The translations under genes and the position numbers were made by a program. A DNA stretch of 64,000 bases, taken from assembly GCF_001424225.1 (NCBI RefSeq), contig NZ_LMOR01000004.1, positions 1-64,000 on the forward strand. Direction: 5' to 3'. Of this stretch, positions 50,798 to 59,051 are shown piece by piece. This stretch comes from Microbacterium sp. Leaf151. Lineage in GTDB: Bacteria > Actinomycetota > Actinomycetes > Actinomycetales > Microbacteriaceae. Under the pieces are notes generated by a model. The model saw only the letters and a program-made list of their open reading frames with translations. It ran no database searches and was not told the origin of the DNA. Positions within the stretch are counted from its first letter, which is position 1; the number at the start of each line of letters is the position of its first letter.

Positions 50798-51679
50798 TCA
50801 CTCGTTCCCTTCGGTACCGGTCGTCGTCAGGTTCTGCAGACGCGACAGGTCGCTGATGTCACCGACGTCGCCCGCGCGGCGCAACGAGTCGAGGTAGTCC
50901 TCGTACTCGGCCTCACTGACGACCTTGACGTTGAAGAGCATGGCGGAGTGGTACTCACCGCACAGCTCGGCGCACTTGCCCTCGTACGTGCCCTCACGAG
51001 TGGGCATGAACGACCACTCGTTGTCGCGGCCGATGTACATGTCTTTCTTGTAGAGGAAGTCGATGATCCAGAACGAGTGGATGACGTCGCGCGAGCGCAG
51101 GTCGATCTTGACCGTCTTGTTCACCGGCAGGTAAAGGGTGGGCACGTCGTTGAGGTCGTACCCGTCGGAGGTGGCGATCGCCTGCACACCCATCGAGTAG
51201 ACGGCGTCGGAGTTGTCTTCCTCTTCGCCGTTGTACTGGAAGTCCCAAGCCCACTGCTTGCCGTAGGCGGTGATCGACACGTCGGGGTCGTCGTACTGCG
51301 TCTCGAGCGTGTTCTGGTCGCGCGCCGTGAAGGCGAAGAAACCGACGACCAGGATCAGCGGGACGATCGTGTAGAAGATCTCGACCGGCATGTTGTAGCG
51401 CAACTGCACCGGCAGACCGGACTGGCCCCGGCGACGGCGGTACGCGATGACCGACCACAGCATGAGACCCCAGGTGATGACGCCCACGGCGAGGAGCACG
51501 ATCCACGAGTTGACCCACAGACCGGCGACCATGTCGGTGTGGTTCGTGGCGGGCGTTCCGTCATCGACGAAGCCGGGCAGGAATCCGTGCAGCTGGGTCG
51601 TGGTGCAGCCCGAGAGGAGTGCGACGGACGCGATCCCGAGAGGGAGCGCTGCCCAACGAAGGCGACGTTTGGAGGGCAC
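50798..51679 (-). CDS. ctaC: Cytochrome c oxidase subunit II (lipoprotein)
   Basis: 293 residues, GTG start. An N-terminal lipoprotein signal ([15 protein letters not shown]) is followed by two membrane helices ([20 protein letters not shown] and [20 protein letters not shown]) and an external cupredoxin domain. The CuA site reads [16 protein letters not shown] (Cys-x3-Cys-x3-His, about residue 235) with upstream [20 protein letters not shown]. It receives electrons from QcrC. The stop overlaps the ctaD GTG. Confidence 0.97.
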   Translation of the reverse strand: MPSKRRLRWAALPLGIASVALLSGCTTTQLHGFLPGFVDDGTPATNHTDMVAGLWVNSWIVLLAVGVITWGLMLWSVIAYRRRRGQSGLPVQLRYNMPVEIFYTIVPLILVVGFFAFTARDQNTLETQYDDPDVSITAYGKQWAWDFQYNGEEEDNSDAVYSMGVQAIATSDGYDLNDVPTLYLPVNKTVKIDLRSRDVIHSFWIIDFLYKKDMYIGRDNEWSFMPTREGTYEGKCAELCGEYHSAMLFNVKVVSEAEYEDYLDSLRRAGDVGDISDLSRLQNLTTTGTEGNE

Positions 51680-51766
51680 AATGCACCTTTCCGGGTCGTG
51701 GATGAAGCTTTGACAGTCTACGGCAACCTCTTACCGTTCTCAGGCCATTCGTCCAGTGCCGAGACA

Positions 51767-51817
51767 TCGAGAACCCCCGGATTCCACGGTGTGATCCGTG
51801 GTCCCGGGGGTTCTCGA
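51767..51817 (-). terminator. Intrinsic terminator of the erpA-like gene
   Basis: 14-bp perfect outer stem TCGAGAACCCCCGG / CCGGGGGTTCTCGA with an inner CCACGG/CCGTGG stem, 28 bp after the minus-strand stop at 51845. The ctaC promoter must lie between 51680 and 51766. Confidence 0.85.
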
Positions 51818-51844
51818 AACGACGCCGTAAAACGGCGGCAGAGC

Positions 51845-52207
51845 TCAGTGGAAGCTGTCACCGCAGGCGCAGGAACCCTGCGCGTTGGGGTTGTCGATCG
51901 TGAAGCCCTGCTCGGAGATCGTGTCTTTGAAGTCGATGCTCGCACCGTCGAGGTACGGCACGCTCATGTCGTCGACGATGACCTCGACGCCGTCGAAGTC
52001 GACGACCTTGTCACCGTCGAGGTAGCGCTCGTCGAAGTAGAGCTGGTAAATGAGTCCGGAGCATCCGCCGGGCTGGACGGCCACGCGCAGACGCAGGTCG
52101 TCACGACCCTCCTGCGACAGCAGGCTCTTCACCTTGTCGGAGGCGGCGGCGGTCAGGCCCACGCCGTGCTCACGGGTGTCGGCGGGCGACAGAGTGGTGT
52201 CGGTCAT
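51845..52207 (-). CDS. erpA: A-type iron-sulfur cluster carrier (ErpA/IscA family)
   Basis: 120 residues. HesB/IscA fold: LTAAASDKVKSLLSQEGRDD, RVAVQPGGCSGLIYQLYFDE (first Cys) and GSCACGDSF (CxC, the other two ligands). It carries [2Fe-2S]/[4Fe-4S] clusters to target proteins in the cytoplasm. Neighbouring respiratory genes include a Rieske subunit. Whether it is best called ErpA or a generic A-type carrier cannot be decided from sequence. Confidence 0.94.
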   Translation of the reverse strand: MTDTTLSPADTREHGVGLTAAASDKVKSLLSQEGRDDLRLRVAVQPGGCSGLIYQLYFDERYLDGDKVVDFDGVEVIVDDMSVPYLDGASIDFKDTISEQGFTIDNPNAQGSCACGDSFH

Positions 52208-52278
52208 GGCGATGCCCTTCGGGTTGATCGGTCGCGGGGACGTATGGAGTCTACGCCGATCCCGCCCCCGCGGCCCCG

Positions 52279-53673
52279 TCAGACGGTTCGGTCGTTCAGC
52301 CGTGTCAGCAGGAGCGCCTCAGATACGAGGGCGTTGCGGAAGGTCTCGAGGTGCAGCGACTCGTTGGGGCTGTGCGCCCGCGCATGCGGATCCTCCACTC
52401 CCGTGACGAGGATCTGGGCGGCCGGGAACTCCCGTACGAGGTCGGCGATGAAGGGGATGGACCCGCCGATACCGACGTCGACGGACTCGACGCCGTACCC
52501 CTCCGCGAAGGCCGCACGCGCTTCCTCGACGGCCCACCCGCTCGTGTCGACGAGGAACGAGTCGCCGCAGTCGACGTCGCTGAACTCCAGGCGCGCGCCG
52601 AACGGGGCGTGGGCGCGCAGGTGCTTCTGGATCGCGGCGAACGCCTCGTCGGCATCCTGTCCGGGAGCGACACGTGCGCTGATGACGACGCTCGTCTCGG
52701 GAGCCAGGGTGTTGGATGCTGCAGACACGGGCGTGGCATCCCAGCCGGTGATGGTGATCGACGGCTTGTTCCAGATGCGGCTGAGGATCGAGTCGCGCCC
52801 GATGGGGGTGACTCCCTCAAGCAGGCCCGACTCCGCACGCAGCGTCGACTCGTCGTAATCGGGAGTCGCGCCCTCGCGCACCGCGAGGCCGTCGACGGCC
52901 ACGGCGCCGTCGTCGTCCCACAGAGTCGCGAGCAGTTTGACCGTGGCGAGCATGGCATCCGGGACCGCGCCGCCCATCATGCCCGAGTGCGAAGCGTGCT
53001 CGAGCGTCTTCACCGTCAGGGTGAAACGGGCGTTGCCCCGCAGGGACACGGTGAGCCCGGGGGTGCGTTCGTCCCAGTTGCCGGAGTCGGCGACGACGAT
53101 CACGTCGGAGCGGAGCACGTCGGCGTTGTCGGACAGGAACTGCGCGAACGACCGGGAGCCGTACTCCTCTTCGCCCTCGACGAAGACGGCGAGGCCCAGG
53201 TCGAGGTCGTCTCCGAGCACCTCGGCCACGGCACGGATGGCACCGACGTGGGCCATGATGCCGGCCTTGTCGTCGGCGGCGCCGCGACCATAGAGACGCC
53301 CGTCGCGCACCGTCGGCTGGAACGGCGGGGAGTCCCACAGCGCCTCGTCACCCGGGGGCTGCACGTCGTGATGCGCGTACAGCAGCACGGTGGGGCGTCC
53401 GTTGCGCGCGGCGCGCGACGCGAGCACGGCGGGCTGTCCCATCTCATCGGTGCCGGGGATGGCGGCGCGCGCAACCTTCACCGTGTCGAAGACGCCCGTG
53501 CCCTCGAGAAGGGCGGCGACGGCGTCGGCGCTCTGCACGAGCGCGCACTGGTCGAACGCCGGCCACGCGATCGAGGGGATGCGCACGAGGGAACCGAGAT
53601 CGGCGAGGGCTGCGGGGATGCCGGAGTCCGCTGCATTTTGCACAGCGTCCTGCCGGGACAGGTCGAGGGTCAT
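52279..53673 (-). CDS. M20 family metallopeptidase (dipeptidase)
   Basis: 464 residues from the ATG at 53671-53673. Di-zinc motifs: VLLYAHHDVQPPGDEALWDS (His, Asp), LYGRGAADDKAGIMAHVGAI (bridging Asp), VFVEGEEEYGSRSFAQFL (Glu-Glu), VADSGNWDE and ARAHSPNESLHLETFRNALV (His). Belongs to the CNDP/dipeptidase branch (M20A/F). No signal peptide, so cytoplasmic. A divergent DUF3043 gene begins 46 bp away, implying back-to-back promoters in a very short gap. Confidence 0.94.
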   Translation of the reverse strand: MTLDLSRQDAVQNAADSGIPAALADLGSLVRIPSIAWPAFDQCALVQSADAVAALLEGTGVFDTVKVARAAIPGTDEMGQPAVLASRAARNGRPTVLLYAHHDVQPPGDEALWDSPPFQPTVRDGRLYGRGAADDKAGIMAHVGAIRAVAEVLGDDLDLGLAVFVEGEEEYGSRSFAQFLSDNADVLRSDVIVVADSGNWDERTPGLTVSLRGNARFTLTVKTLEHASHSGMMGGAVPDAMLATVKLLATLWDDDGAVAVDGLAVREGATPDYDESTLRAESGLLEGVTPIGRDSILSRIWNKPSITITGWDATPVSAASNTLAPETSVVISARVAPGQDADEAFAAIQKHLRAHAPFGARLEFSDVDCGDSFLVDTSGWAVEEARAAFAEGYGVESVDVGIGGSIPFIADLVREFPAAQILVTGVEDPHARAHSPNESLHLETFRNALVSEALLLTRLNDRTV

Positions 53674-53719
53674 GCGGGTAATCTTAAATCTCCTGATCAG
53701 CGAAGCACCGAGGTTTCCC

Positions 53720-54292
53720 GTGGCCAAGTCCCCCGCCCCCGCACCCAACGACACCCCCGTCGACCCGACGGAGATCGGCACGGGCAAAGGTCGTGCGACC
53801 CCGTCGCGCGCCGAGCAGGAGGCCGCGCGCAAGCGTCCCCTCGTCCCCGACACCAAAGAGGCGAAGGCCCGCGCGCGGGCCGACCTCGCCGCTCAGCGCG
53901 AGAAGGCCCGGATCGGTATGGCCGCCGGCGAGGAGCGCTACCTGCCGGTGCGCGACCGCGGCCCGCAGCGCCGCTTCGCGCGCGATTTCGTGGATGCCGG
54001 ATGGCACCTCGGCGAGGGCGTCATGCCGTTCATGGTCCTCGTCATCGTCGCGACGCTCATCCCCATGTCGATCTTCCAGTACTGGTCGTTCGTGGCGCTG
54101 TGGATCTTCATCCTGTTCGTCGTGGGCGACATGATCATCACCTCCATCCGTGTGAAGAAGGCCGCGAAGGAGAAGTTCGGCGAGAGCCGAATCGAGAAGG
54201 GTCTCGGCTGGTATGCCGCGATGCGCACCGTGCAGATGCGCTTCATGCGTCTGCCCAAGGCCCAGGTCAAGCGCGGGCAGTACCCGGTCTGA
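53720..54292 (+). CDS. DUF3043 membrane protein
   Basis: 190 residues from the GTG at 53720. A charged, Pro/Lys-rich N-terminal cytoplasmic region (KARARADLAAQREKARIGMA, YLPVRDRGPQRRFARDFVDA) precedes two or three membrane helices (FMVLVIVATLIPMSIFQYWS and FVALWIFILFVVGDMIITSI), then KGLGWYAAMRTVQMRFMRLP. This is the DUF3043 family, always beside core genes in actinobacteria; function unknown. Confidence 0.92.
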   Translation: MAKSPAPAPNDTPVDPTEIGTGKGRATPSRAEQEAARKRPLVPDTKEAKARARADLAAQREKARIGMAAGEERYLPVRDRGPQRRFARDFVDAGWHLGEGVMPFMVLVIVATLIPMSIFQYWSFVALWIFILFVVGDMIITSIRVKKAAKEKFGESRIEKGLGWYAAMRTVQMRFMRLPKAQVKRGQYPV

Positions 54293-54455
54293 TCTCACCC
54301 GATTCCGCGAGCGGTGCGCCTTCGGGCGCGCCGCTTCGTCTTTCCGCTGACGAGGCGGGCAGCGGATGTCCAGACCATGCCGCGTGGACGGGACCGCAGG
54401 GACGTGCCGGGGCAACCTACCGCGCGGGCAGGGAGTCGAAGAGCGGTCGGCGGCG

Positions 54456-55484
54456 TCAGCGGCCGCGCGAGAGGCCGCGGTTGATCTGGCGGGCCCAGAG
54501 GGGTCCGCGGTAGAGGAATCCGGTGTAGCCCTGCACGAGAGTCGCGCCGGCGGCGAGACGCTCGCGCACATCGTCGGCGGTCTCCACTCCCCCGGCTGAG
54601 ACGACCACGAACTCCGCCGGAACGGCCTCGCGGACGAGCCGCAGCACCTCGGCCGCGCGCGCCTTGAGCGGGGCACCCGACAGACCGCCGGCGCCAGCGG
54701 CCTCGACCGTCGCGGCATCCGTGTGGAGTCCCGAGCGCTCGATGGTGGTGTTCGTGGCGATGATGCCCGACAGGCCCGCATCGACGGCCAGGCGCGCAAT
54801 GTCCTGCACCTCGGTGTCGTCGAGGTCGGGCGCGATCTTGACCAGGAGCGGGGTGTCGCCCGCAGCATCCCGCACGGCCGTCAGGAGCGGACGAAGGGTC
54901 TCGACCGCCTGGAGTCCGCGCAGCCCGGGCGTGTTGGGCGAGGAGACGTTGACCACGAGGTAGTCGGCGAGGGGCGCGAGCATTTTGGCGCTGCGGACGT
55001 AATCGGTGGTGGCATCTTCGACGGCGACCACACGGCTCTTGCCGATGTTCACACCGATCACCGGGCGCGTGCCCGACCGACGGAGGCGCCGGAGCTTGGC
55101 GGCGGCCGCAGCCGCGCCGTCGTTGTTGAAGCCCATGCGGTTGACCACGGCACGGTCGGCGACGAGGCGGAACAGACGCGGCTTGGGGTTGCCCGGTTGC
55201 GGCAACGCCGTGACGGTGCCCACCTCGACGTGGCCGAACCCGAGGGCGCCGAGCCCTCGCCCCATCGTGACGTTCTTGTCGAAGCCCGCCGCCACACCGA
55301 ACGGCGAGGCGAAATCCAGCCCGAGTGCCCGCACGCGCTGATCGGGTGCCGGGGACGTGAAGCGGCGGAGCACGGATGCCACCGGCTCGATGCCCGCGGC
55401 ACGGATGACGAGCGCGCCGAGGTGGTGGGCGAACTCGGGATCGAGGCGGGTGAGGACCGTGCGGAAGAGGAGGGGATACATCAC
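54456..55484 (-). CDS. pyrD: Dihydroorotate dehydrogenase (quinone), class 2
   Basis: 342 residues. FASPFGVAAGFDKNVTMGRG, VGTVTALPQPGNPKPRLFRL, VVNVSSPNTPGLRGLQ (the Ser catalytic base of class 2), IAPDLDD, IIATNTTIERSG and GYTGFLYRGPLWARQINRGL. The N-terminal helical pair (PLLFRTVLTRLDPEFAHHLG) anchors it to the membrane where it reduces menaquinone. Fourth step of pyrimidine synthesis. Starts 2 bp after the nrdR stop, so it is translated from the hisD-nrdR-pyrD transcript. Confidence 0.96.
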   Translation of the reverse strand: MMYPLLFRTVLTRLDPEFAHHLGALVIRAAGIEPVASVLRRFTSPAPDQRVRALGLDFASPFGVAAGFDKNVTMGRGLGALGFGHVEVGTVTALPQPGNPKPRLFRLVADRAVVNRMGFNNDGAAAAAAKLRRLRRSGTRPVIGVNIGKSRVVAVEDATTDYVRSAKMLAPLADYLVVNVSSPNTPGLRGLQAVETLRPLLTAVRDAAGDTPLLVKIAPDLDDTEVQDIARLAVDAGLSGIIATNTTIERSGLHTDAATVEAAGAGGLSGAPLKARAAEVLRLVREAVPAEFVVVSAGGVETADDVRERLAAGATLVQGYTGFLYRGPLWARQINRGLSRGR

Positions 55485-55486
55485 CG

Positions 55487-55987
55487 TCAGGCTACTGGAC
55501 GCCCGTCGAGGTCGCCGTCTGCGAGGGCGGCGTCGCGGTCGGCGTGATCCGCGCGCAGCTGCGCGATCGCCGCGTCGAAATCCTCGAGGGAGTCGAACGC
55601 CTGGTAGACGCTTGCGAAGCGCAGGTAGGCGACCTCGTCGAGATCGCGGAGCGGGCCGAGGATCGACAGACCGATCTCATTCGCCTCGATCTGCGACGAC
55701 CCCGTCTGTCGGATCGCCTCCTCGACCCGCTGGGCGAGCACCGCGAGGTCGGCGTCGGTTACGGGCCTGCCCTGACACGCCTTGCGTACGCCCGACATCA
55801 CCTTCTCGCGGCTGAACGGCTCGACCACGCCCGAACGCTTGATGACGTTGAGGCTCGCGGTCTCGACCGTCGAGAACCGTCCTCCGCACTTCGGGCACTG
55901 CCGGCGGCGACGGATGCTGAGGCCGTCGTCGCTCGTGCGGGAGTCGATGACGCGAGAGTCGGGGTTGCGGCAGAAGGGACAGTGCAC
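55487..55987 (-). CDS. nrdR: Transcriptional repressor NrdR
   Basis: 166 residues, GTG start, 2 bp after the hisD stop. An N-terminal zinc ribbon ([20 protein letters not shown] ... [13 protein letters not shown]) and a central ATP-cone ([20 protein letters not shown] ... [20 protein letters not shown]). It senses ATP/dATP and represses ribonucleotide reductase genes; no NrdR boxes or nrd genes are in this window. Operon with hisD and pyrD. Confidence 0.97.
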   Translation of the reverse strand: MHCPFCRNPDSRVIDSRTSDDGLSIRRRRQCPKCGGRFSTVETASLNVIKRSGVVEPFSREKVMSGVRKACQGRPVTDADLAVLAQRVEEAIRQTGSSQIEANEIGLSILGPLRDLDEVAYLRFASVYQAFDSLEDFDAAIAQLRADHADRDAALADGDLDGRPVA

Positions 55988-55989
55988 GA

Positions 55990-57291
55990 TTACGCCTCGA
56001 AACGCGCGGTCACGGCCTCACCGTGCGCGGGCAGCGCCTCGGCCTCGGCGAGGGTGACGATGGCATCGCGCACCTCGGACAGCGCGGCGCGGTCGTACTC
56101 GACGACCTGCTGGGGCCGGAGGAACGTCGCCGCAGACAGTCCCGCGCCGTACCGCGCCTGACCGCCCGTGGGCAGCACGTGGTTGCTGCCGGCGAGGTAG
56201 TCGCCCAGGCTCACGGGCGTGTACGGGCCGACGAAAACCGCCCCCGCGTTGACGAACTCCTCGGGCCGCGGATCGGCGAGGTGCAGCTCCAGGTGCTCGG
56301 GGGCGTAGGCGTTACTGAACGCAGTGGCCTGCGCGATGTCGTCGACCAGCACGACAGCCGACTGCGGGCCGTGGAAGGCGGCGGTCACGCGCTCGCTGTG
56401 ACGCGTCGCGTCCACGCGTGCGGGAAGCGCGGCCTTCACGGCCTCGGCCAGCGCGGCGGAGTCGGTCACGAGCACGGCCGACGCCTGCTCGTCGTGCTCG
56501 GCCTGGCTGACGAGGTCGGCGGCGATCAGGTGCGGCGCGGCGCTGTCGTCGGCGACGACAAGGATCTCGGTGGCCCCCGCCTCGGAGTCCGTGCCGACGC
56601 GGCCGGCCACGGCGCGCTTTGCGGAGGCGACGAAGTTGTTGCCGGGCCCGGTGACGACGTCGACCGGGTCGAGACCGATCTCGGACACCCCGTAGGCGAA
56701 GGCACCGATGGCGCCGGCCCCGCCCATCGCGTAGACCTCGGTGACGCCGAGCAGGTGCGCCGCGGCCAGGATGACGGGGTGCACGCGCCCGCCGAACGCG
56801 GACTGCGGCGGTGAAGCGAGGGCGACTTCGCGCACGCCCGCGACTTGGGCGGGGACGACGTTCATCACGACGCTGGAGGGATAGACCGCCTTGCCGCCGG
56901 GTACGTACAGGCCGACCCGGCGCACCGGCTGCCAGCGCTGAGTGACCCGGGCACCAACGCCGATCTCGGTCACGACGGGGGCGGGCACCTGCGCGGCGGA
57001 CGCCGTTCGCACCCGTTCGATAGCGGTATCGAGTGCCGCACGGATCTCGGGGGCGAGGTTGCGCAGCGCCTCTTCGAGGTGGTCGGCGGGAACGCGGATG
57101 GCGTGGTCGCTCACCCGGTCGAACCGGGCGGCCTGCTCGCGCAGGGCCTCTTCGCCGCGATGAGCGACGTCATCGACGAGACGCGCAGCCGTGGCGAGGG
57201 CTTCGTCGCGCGCGGCGTCGGCGCGCGGGACGACGGCGAGGAGTTCAGCCGGCGAGAGCACGCGGCCGCGGAGATCGATCGTGCGGAGCAT
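55990..57291 (-). CDS. hisD: Histidinol dehydrogenase
   Basis: 433 residues. It oxidises histidinol to histidine, using NAD and zinc. Motifs: [40 protein letters not shown] (signature), [40 protein letters not shown] and the C-terminal catalytic/Zn His-Glu. Standard length. First gene of a tight run hisD-nrdR-pyrD (2-bp gaps). Confidence 0.97.
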   Translation of the reverse strand: MLRTIDLRGRVLSPAELLAVVPRADAARDEALATAARLVDDVAHRGEEALREQAARFDRVSDHAIRVPADHLEEALRNLAPEIRAALDTAIERVRTASAAQVPAPVVTEIGVGARVTQRWQPVRRVGLYVPGGKAVYPSSVVMNVVPAQVAGVREVALASPPQSAFGGRVHPVILAAAHLLGVTEVYAMGGAGAIGAFAYGVSEIGLDPVDVVTGPGNNFVASAKRAVAGRVGTDSEAGATEILVVADDSAAPHLIAADLVSQAEHDEQASAVLVTDSAALAEAVKAALPARVDATRHSERVTAAFHGPQSAVVLVDDIAQATAFSNAYAPEHLELHLADPRPEEFVNAGAVFVGPYTPVSLGDYLAGSNHVLPTGGQARYGAGLSAATFLRPQQVVEYDRAALSEVRDAIVTLAEAEALPAHGEAVTARFEA

Positions 57292-57473
57292 GATTCCCAG
57301 GCTACCGGCCGCGCACGCACTGCCCCGCGCGCGGCGAGCGGCTCGCAGATGGTGCTCAGTCGGTGACCGGGGCTCGTCGGCCTCTGCTCGGGGAGCCGAC
57401 GAGGGCCGCCTGCTTCTCGCCGGGTCAGGCTACGAGGCAATCACGACCGGGTGAGCCTCGCCGAGCAAAGCCG

Positions 57474-57554
57474 CCCGCGGAGTACACCGCGCGGATTCCA
57501 CCCGCGGAGTACACCGCGCGGAATCCACCCACGCATTCCACCGCGCGGATTCGG
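57474..57554. repeat. 27-bp tandem repeat, 3 units
   Basis: Units at 57474-57500, 57501-57527 and 57528-57554. Units 1 and 2 are identical except for one base near the end (GGATTCCA/GGAATCCA) and start CCCGCGGAGTACACCGCGCG; unit 3 is more divergent (CCCACGCATTCCACCGCGCG). Between hisD and the downstream end of a membrane-protein gene, non-coding. It merges into a terminator. Confidence 0.85.
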
Positions 57555-57595
57555 TCCCGCGAGCTGACGCGGGCACGGCGGGCGGCTCGCGGGAC
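57554..57595 (-). terminator. Intrinsic terminator of the membrane-protein gene
   Basis: 11-bp perfect arms GTCCCGCGAGC / GCTCGCGGGAC, starting 5 bp beyond the stop of the minus-strand gene at 57600. Confidence 0.8.
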
Positions 57596-57599
57596 ATGA

Positions 57600-58955
57600 T
57601 CAGCCGCGCGTGATTCCCGACACGTCGTGCAGGTAACCGATGCGTCCGTCGTCGTGGCGAACCACGAACGTCTCGCCCCGGTCCTCGACCACGAGAGCCC
57701 ACGCCGTGGGCCCGATGTGGAAGATCGGCGTGCCGTAGTCGTCGACGATTTCTCGCTGCTCCGGAGCGAGCGCCCAGAACGCTTGCGCGTGGGGGTGCTC
57801 GTCGCGCGAGTTATGCGCATCGTGGTCGCCCGTCCGGCGCGGCTCGTCTGCCCGACGCTGCCCGTCGCGCAGATAGCCGGAGCGGTCGTGCTCGCCGTGA
57901 CCATCCTCTTCGTGACGCCGGTCATCGGCGCGGTGCTCGTCGTGTAGCGGGTCGTCGAGGCCCCGATCGTCGCGGCGGGTGTCGTCGGAGAGGTGGGCAT
58001 CGTGGCGCTGCCCGCCGTCCGGCTGATCGTCGCGATCCGCCCGCAGGGGCGCGAAGACGTCGGTGTCGCTGTCGTCGCCGGCACGGGCAGGAAGCACCGT
58101 CGTGCGCGGGGCCGCCTCGTCGTGCGCGAAGTCGGTCGACCCGGTGTAGGTGCCGGGCGCGGCCCCATCGGCGCCGTGACGGGGAGAGGGCTCTTCAGCC
58201 GGGGGCCCCGAGGCGTGGTTCTCCTCAGCGCGCCGCGGAGCGCGGGGCCGGGAGACGACGGGACGGATCGGGCGGGCGCTCCGGTGCGCGGGAACCTCCT
58301 CGCGGTCCCGGAAGTCCTGGGCGAAAGGCGGGATGACGGGCCCGAAGACGGTCAGCACCATACCGGCGAGCAGAACGACTGCTTCGACCCAGATGACCCA
58401 CGACCGCGTCCAGATGCCGGTCTCGTTGAAGATCACGACCGTGTCCCACACCCAGGAGACCCACACGAACGCCGAGACGGTGAAGGCGACCGAGGCGAAC
58501 TGGTCGATGCCGAGCGAGCCGACACGACGGATGCCCTGGGGCGACAGGCGGCGGAGCACCAGGAGCCCCACGGCGACGGTCGGGAGCGCGACGGTGGGAA
58601 TCCACCACAGTCCCGACAGCCAGACGTTCAGGCCGCCGATGAGCACGCCGGACGGCGAGTCGAGGATGTTGATCCGGAAGAACGACACGAAGAAGGCGAC
58701 GACCCAGATGCCGAGAAGGGCGACTTCGCGGACGGAGAAAGGTCCGATGCCGTACTGCGGAGCATCGGCGGTGCGAGGGAGGTGGTCGTGGTCGCGTGCA
58801 CCGGAGTTGGCGTGAGCGGACGCCGGAACGGAACGGTGCTCCCCTGCGTGCACGGCGGAGACGGGGTGGTCGACTGAGGGTGTCTCGTCGGTGGGTGTGG
58901 CGAGACGCTCACGATCGGCGGGGGCGTTCCCGTCGTGGGGGTTCTGATCGGTCAC
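57600..58955 (-). CDS. Membrane protein with Asp/His/Arg-rich cytoplasmic region
   Basis: 451 residues. An N-terminal hydrophilic tail (about 1-70) leads into four hydrophobic segments (about 73-225; for example EVALLGIWVVAFFVSFFRIN and VVLLAGMVLTVFGPVIPPFA). A long, low-complexity charged region (about 235-400) is extremely rich in Asp, His and Arg (DDRRHEEDGHGEHDRSGY). A conserved-looking C-terminal domain (QREIVDDYGTPIFHIGPTAW; VVRHDDGRIGYLHDVSG) follows. I do not recognise the family. It lies between hisD and dnaE, on the same strand. Metal binding by the His/Asp region is possible only. Confidence 0.8.
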   Translation of the reverse strand: MTDQNPHDGNAPADRERLATPTDETPSVDHPVSAVHAGEHRSVPASAHANSGARDHDHLPRTADAPQYGIGPFSVREVALLGIWVVAFFVSFFRINILDSPSGVLIGGLNVWLSGLWWIPTVALPTVAVGLLVLRRLSPQGIRRVGSLGIDQFASVAFTVSAFVWVSWVWDTVVIFNETGIWTRSWVIWVEAVVLLAGMVLTVFGPVIPPFAQDFRDREEVPAHRSARPIRPVVSRPRAPRRAEENHASGPPAEEPSPRHGADGAAPGTYTGSTDFAHDEAAPRTTVLPARAGDDSDTDVFAPLRADRDDQPDGGQRHDAHLSDDTRRDDRGLDDPLHDEHRADDRRHEEDGHGEHDRSGYLRDGQRRADEPRRTGDHDAHNSRDEHPHAQAFWALAPEQREIVDDYGTPIFHIGPTAWALVVEDRGETFVVRHDDGRIGYLHDVSGITRG

Positions 58956-59051
58956 GATGATCCTTTCACCAGGGCGGCGGAGCGCCTGGTCATCATAATC
59001 ACGGGCTCGTCGGCATCCGCGGGGGCTTGCAGCGACAGTTTCAGGGGCGGT

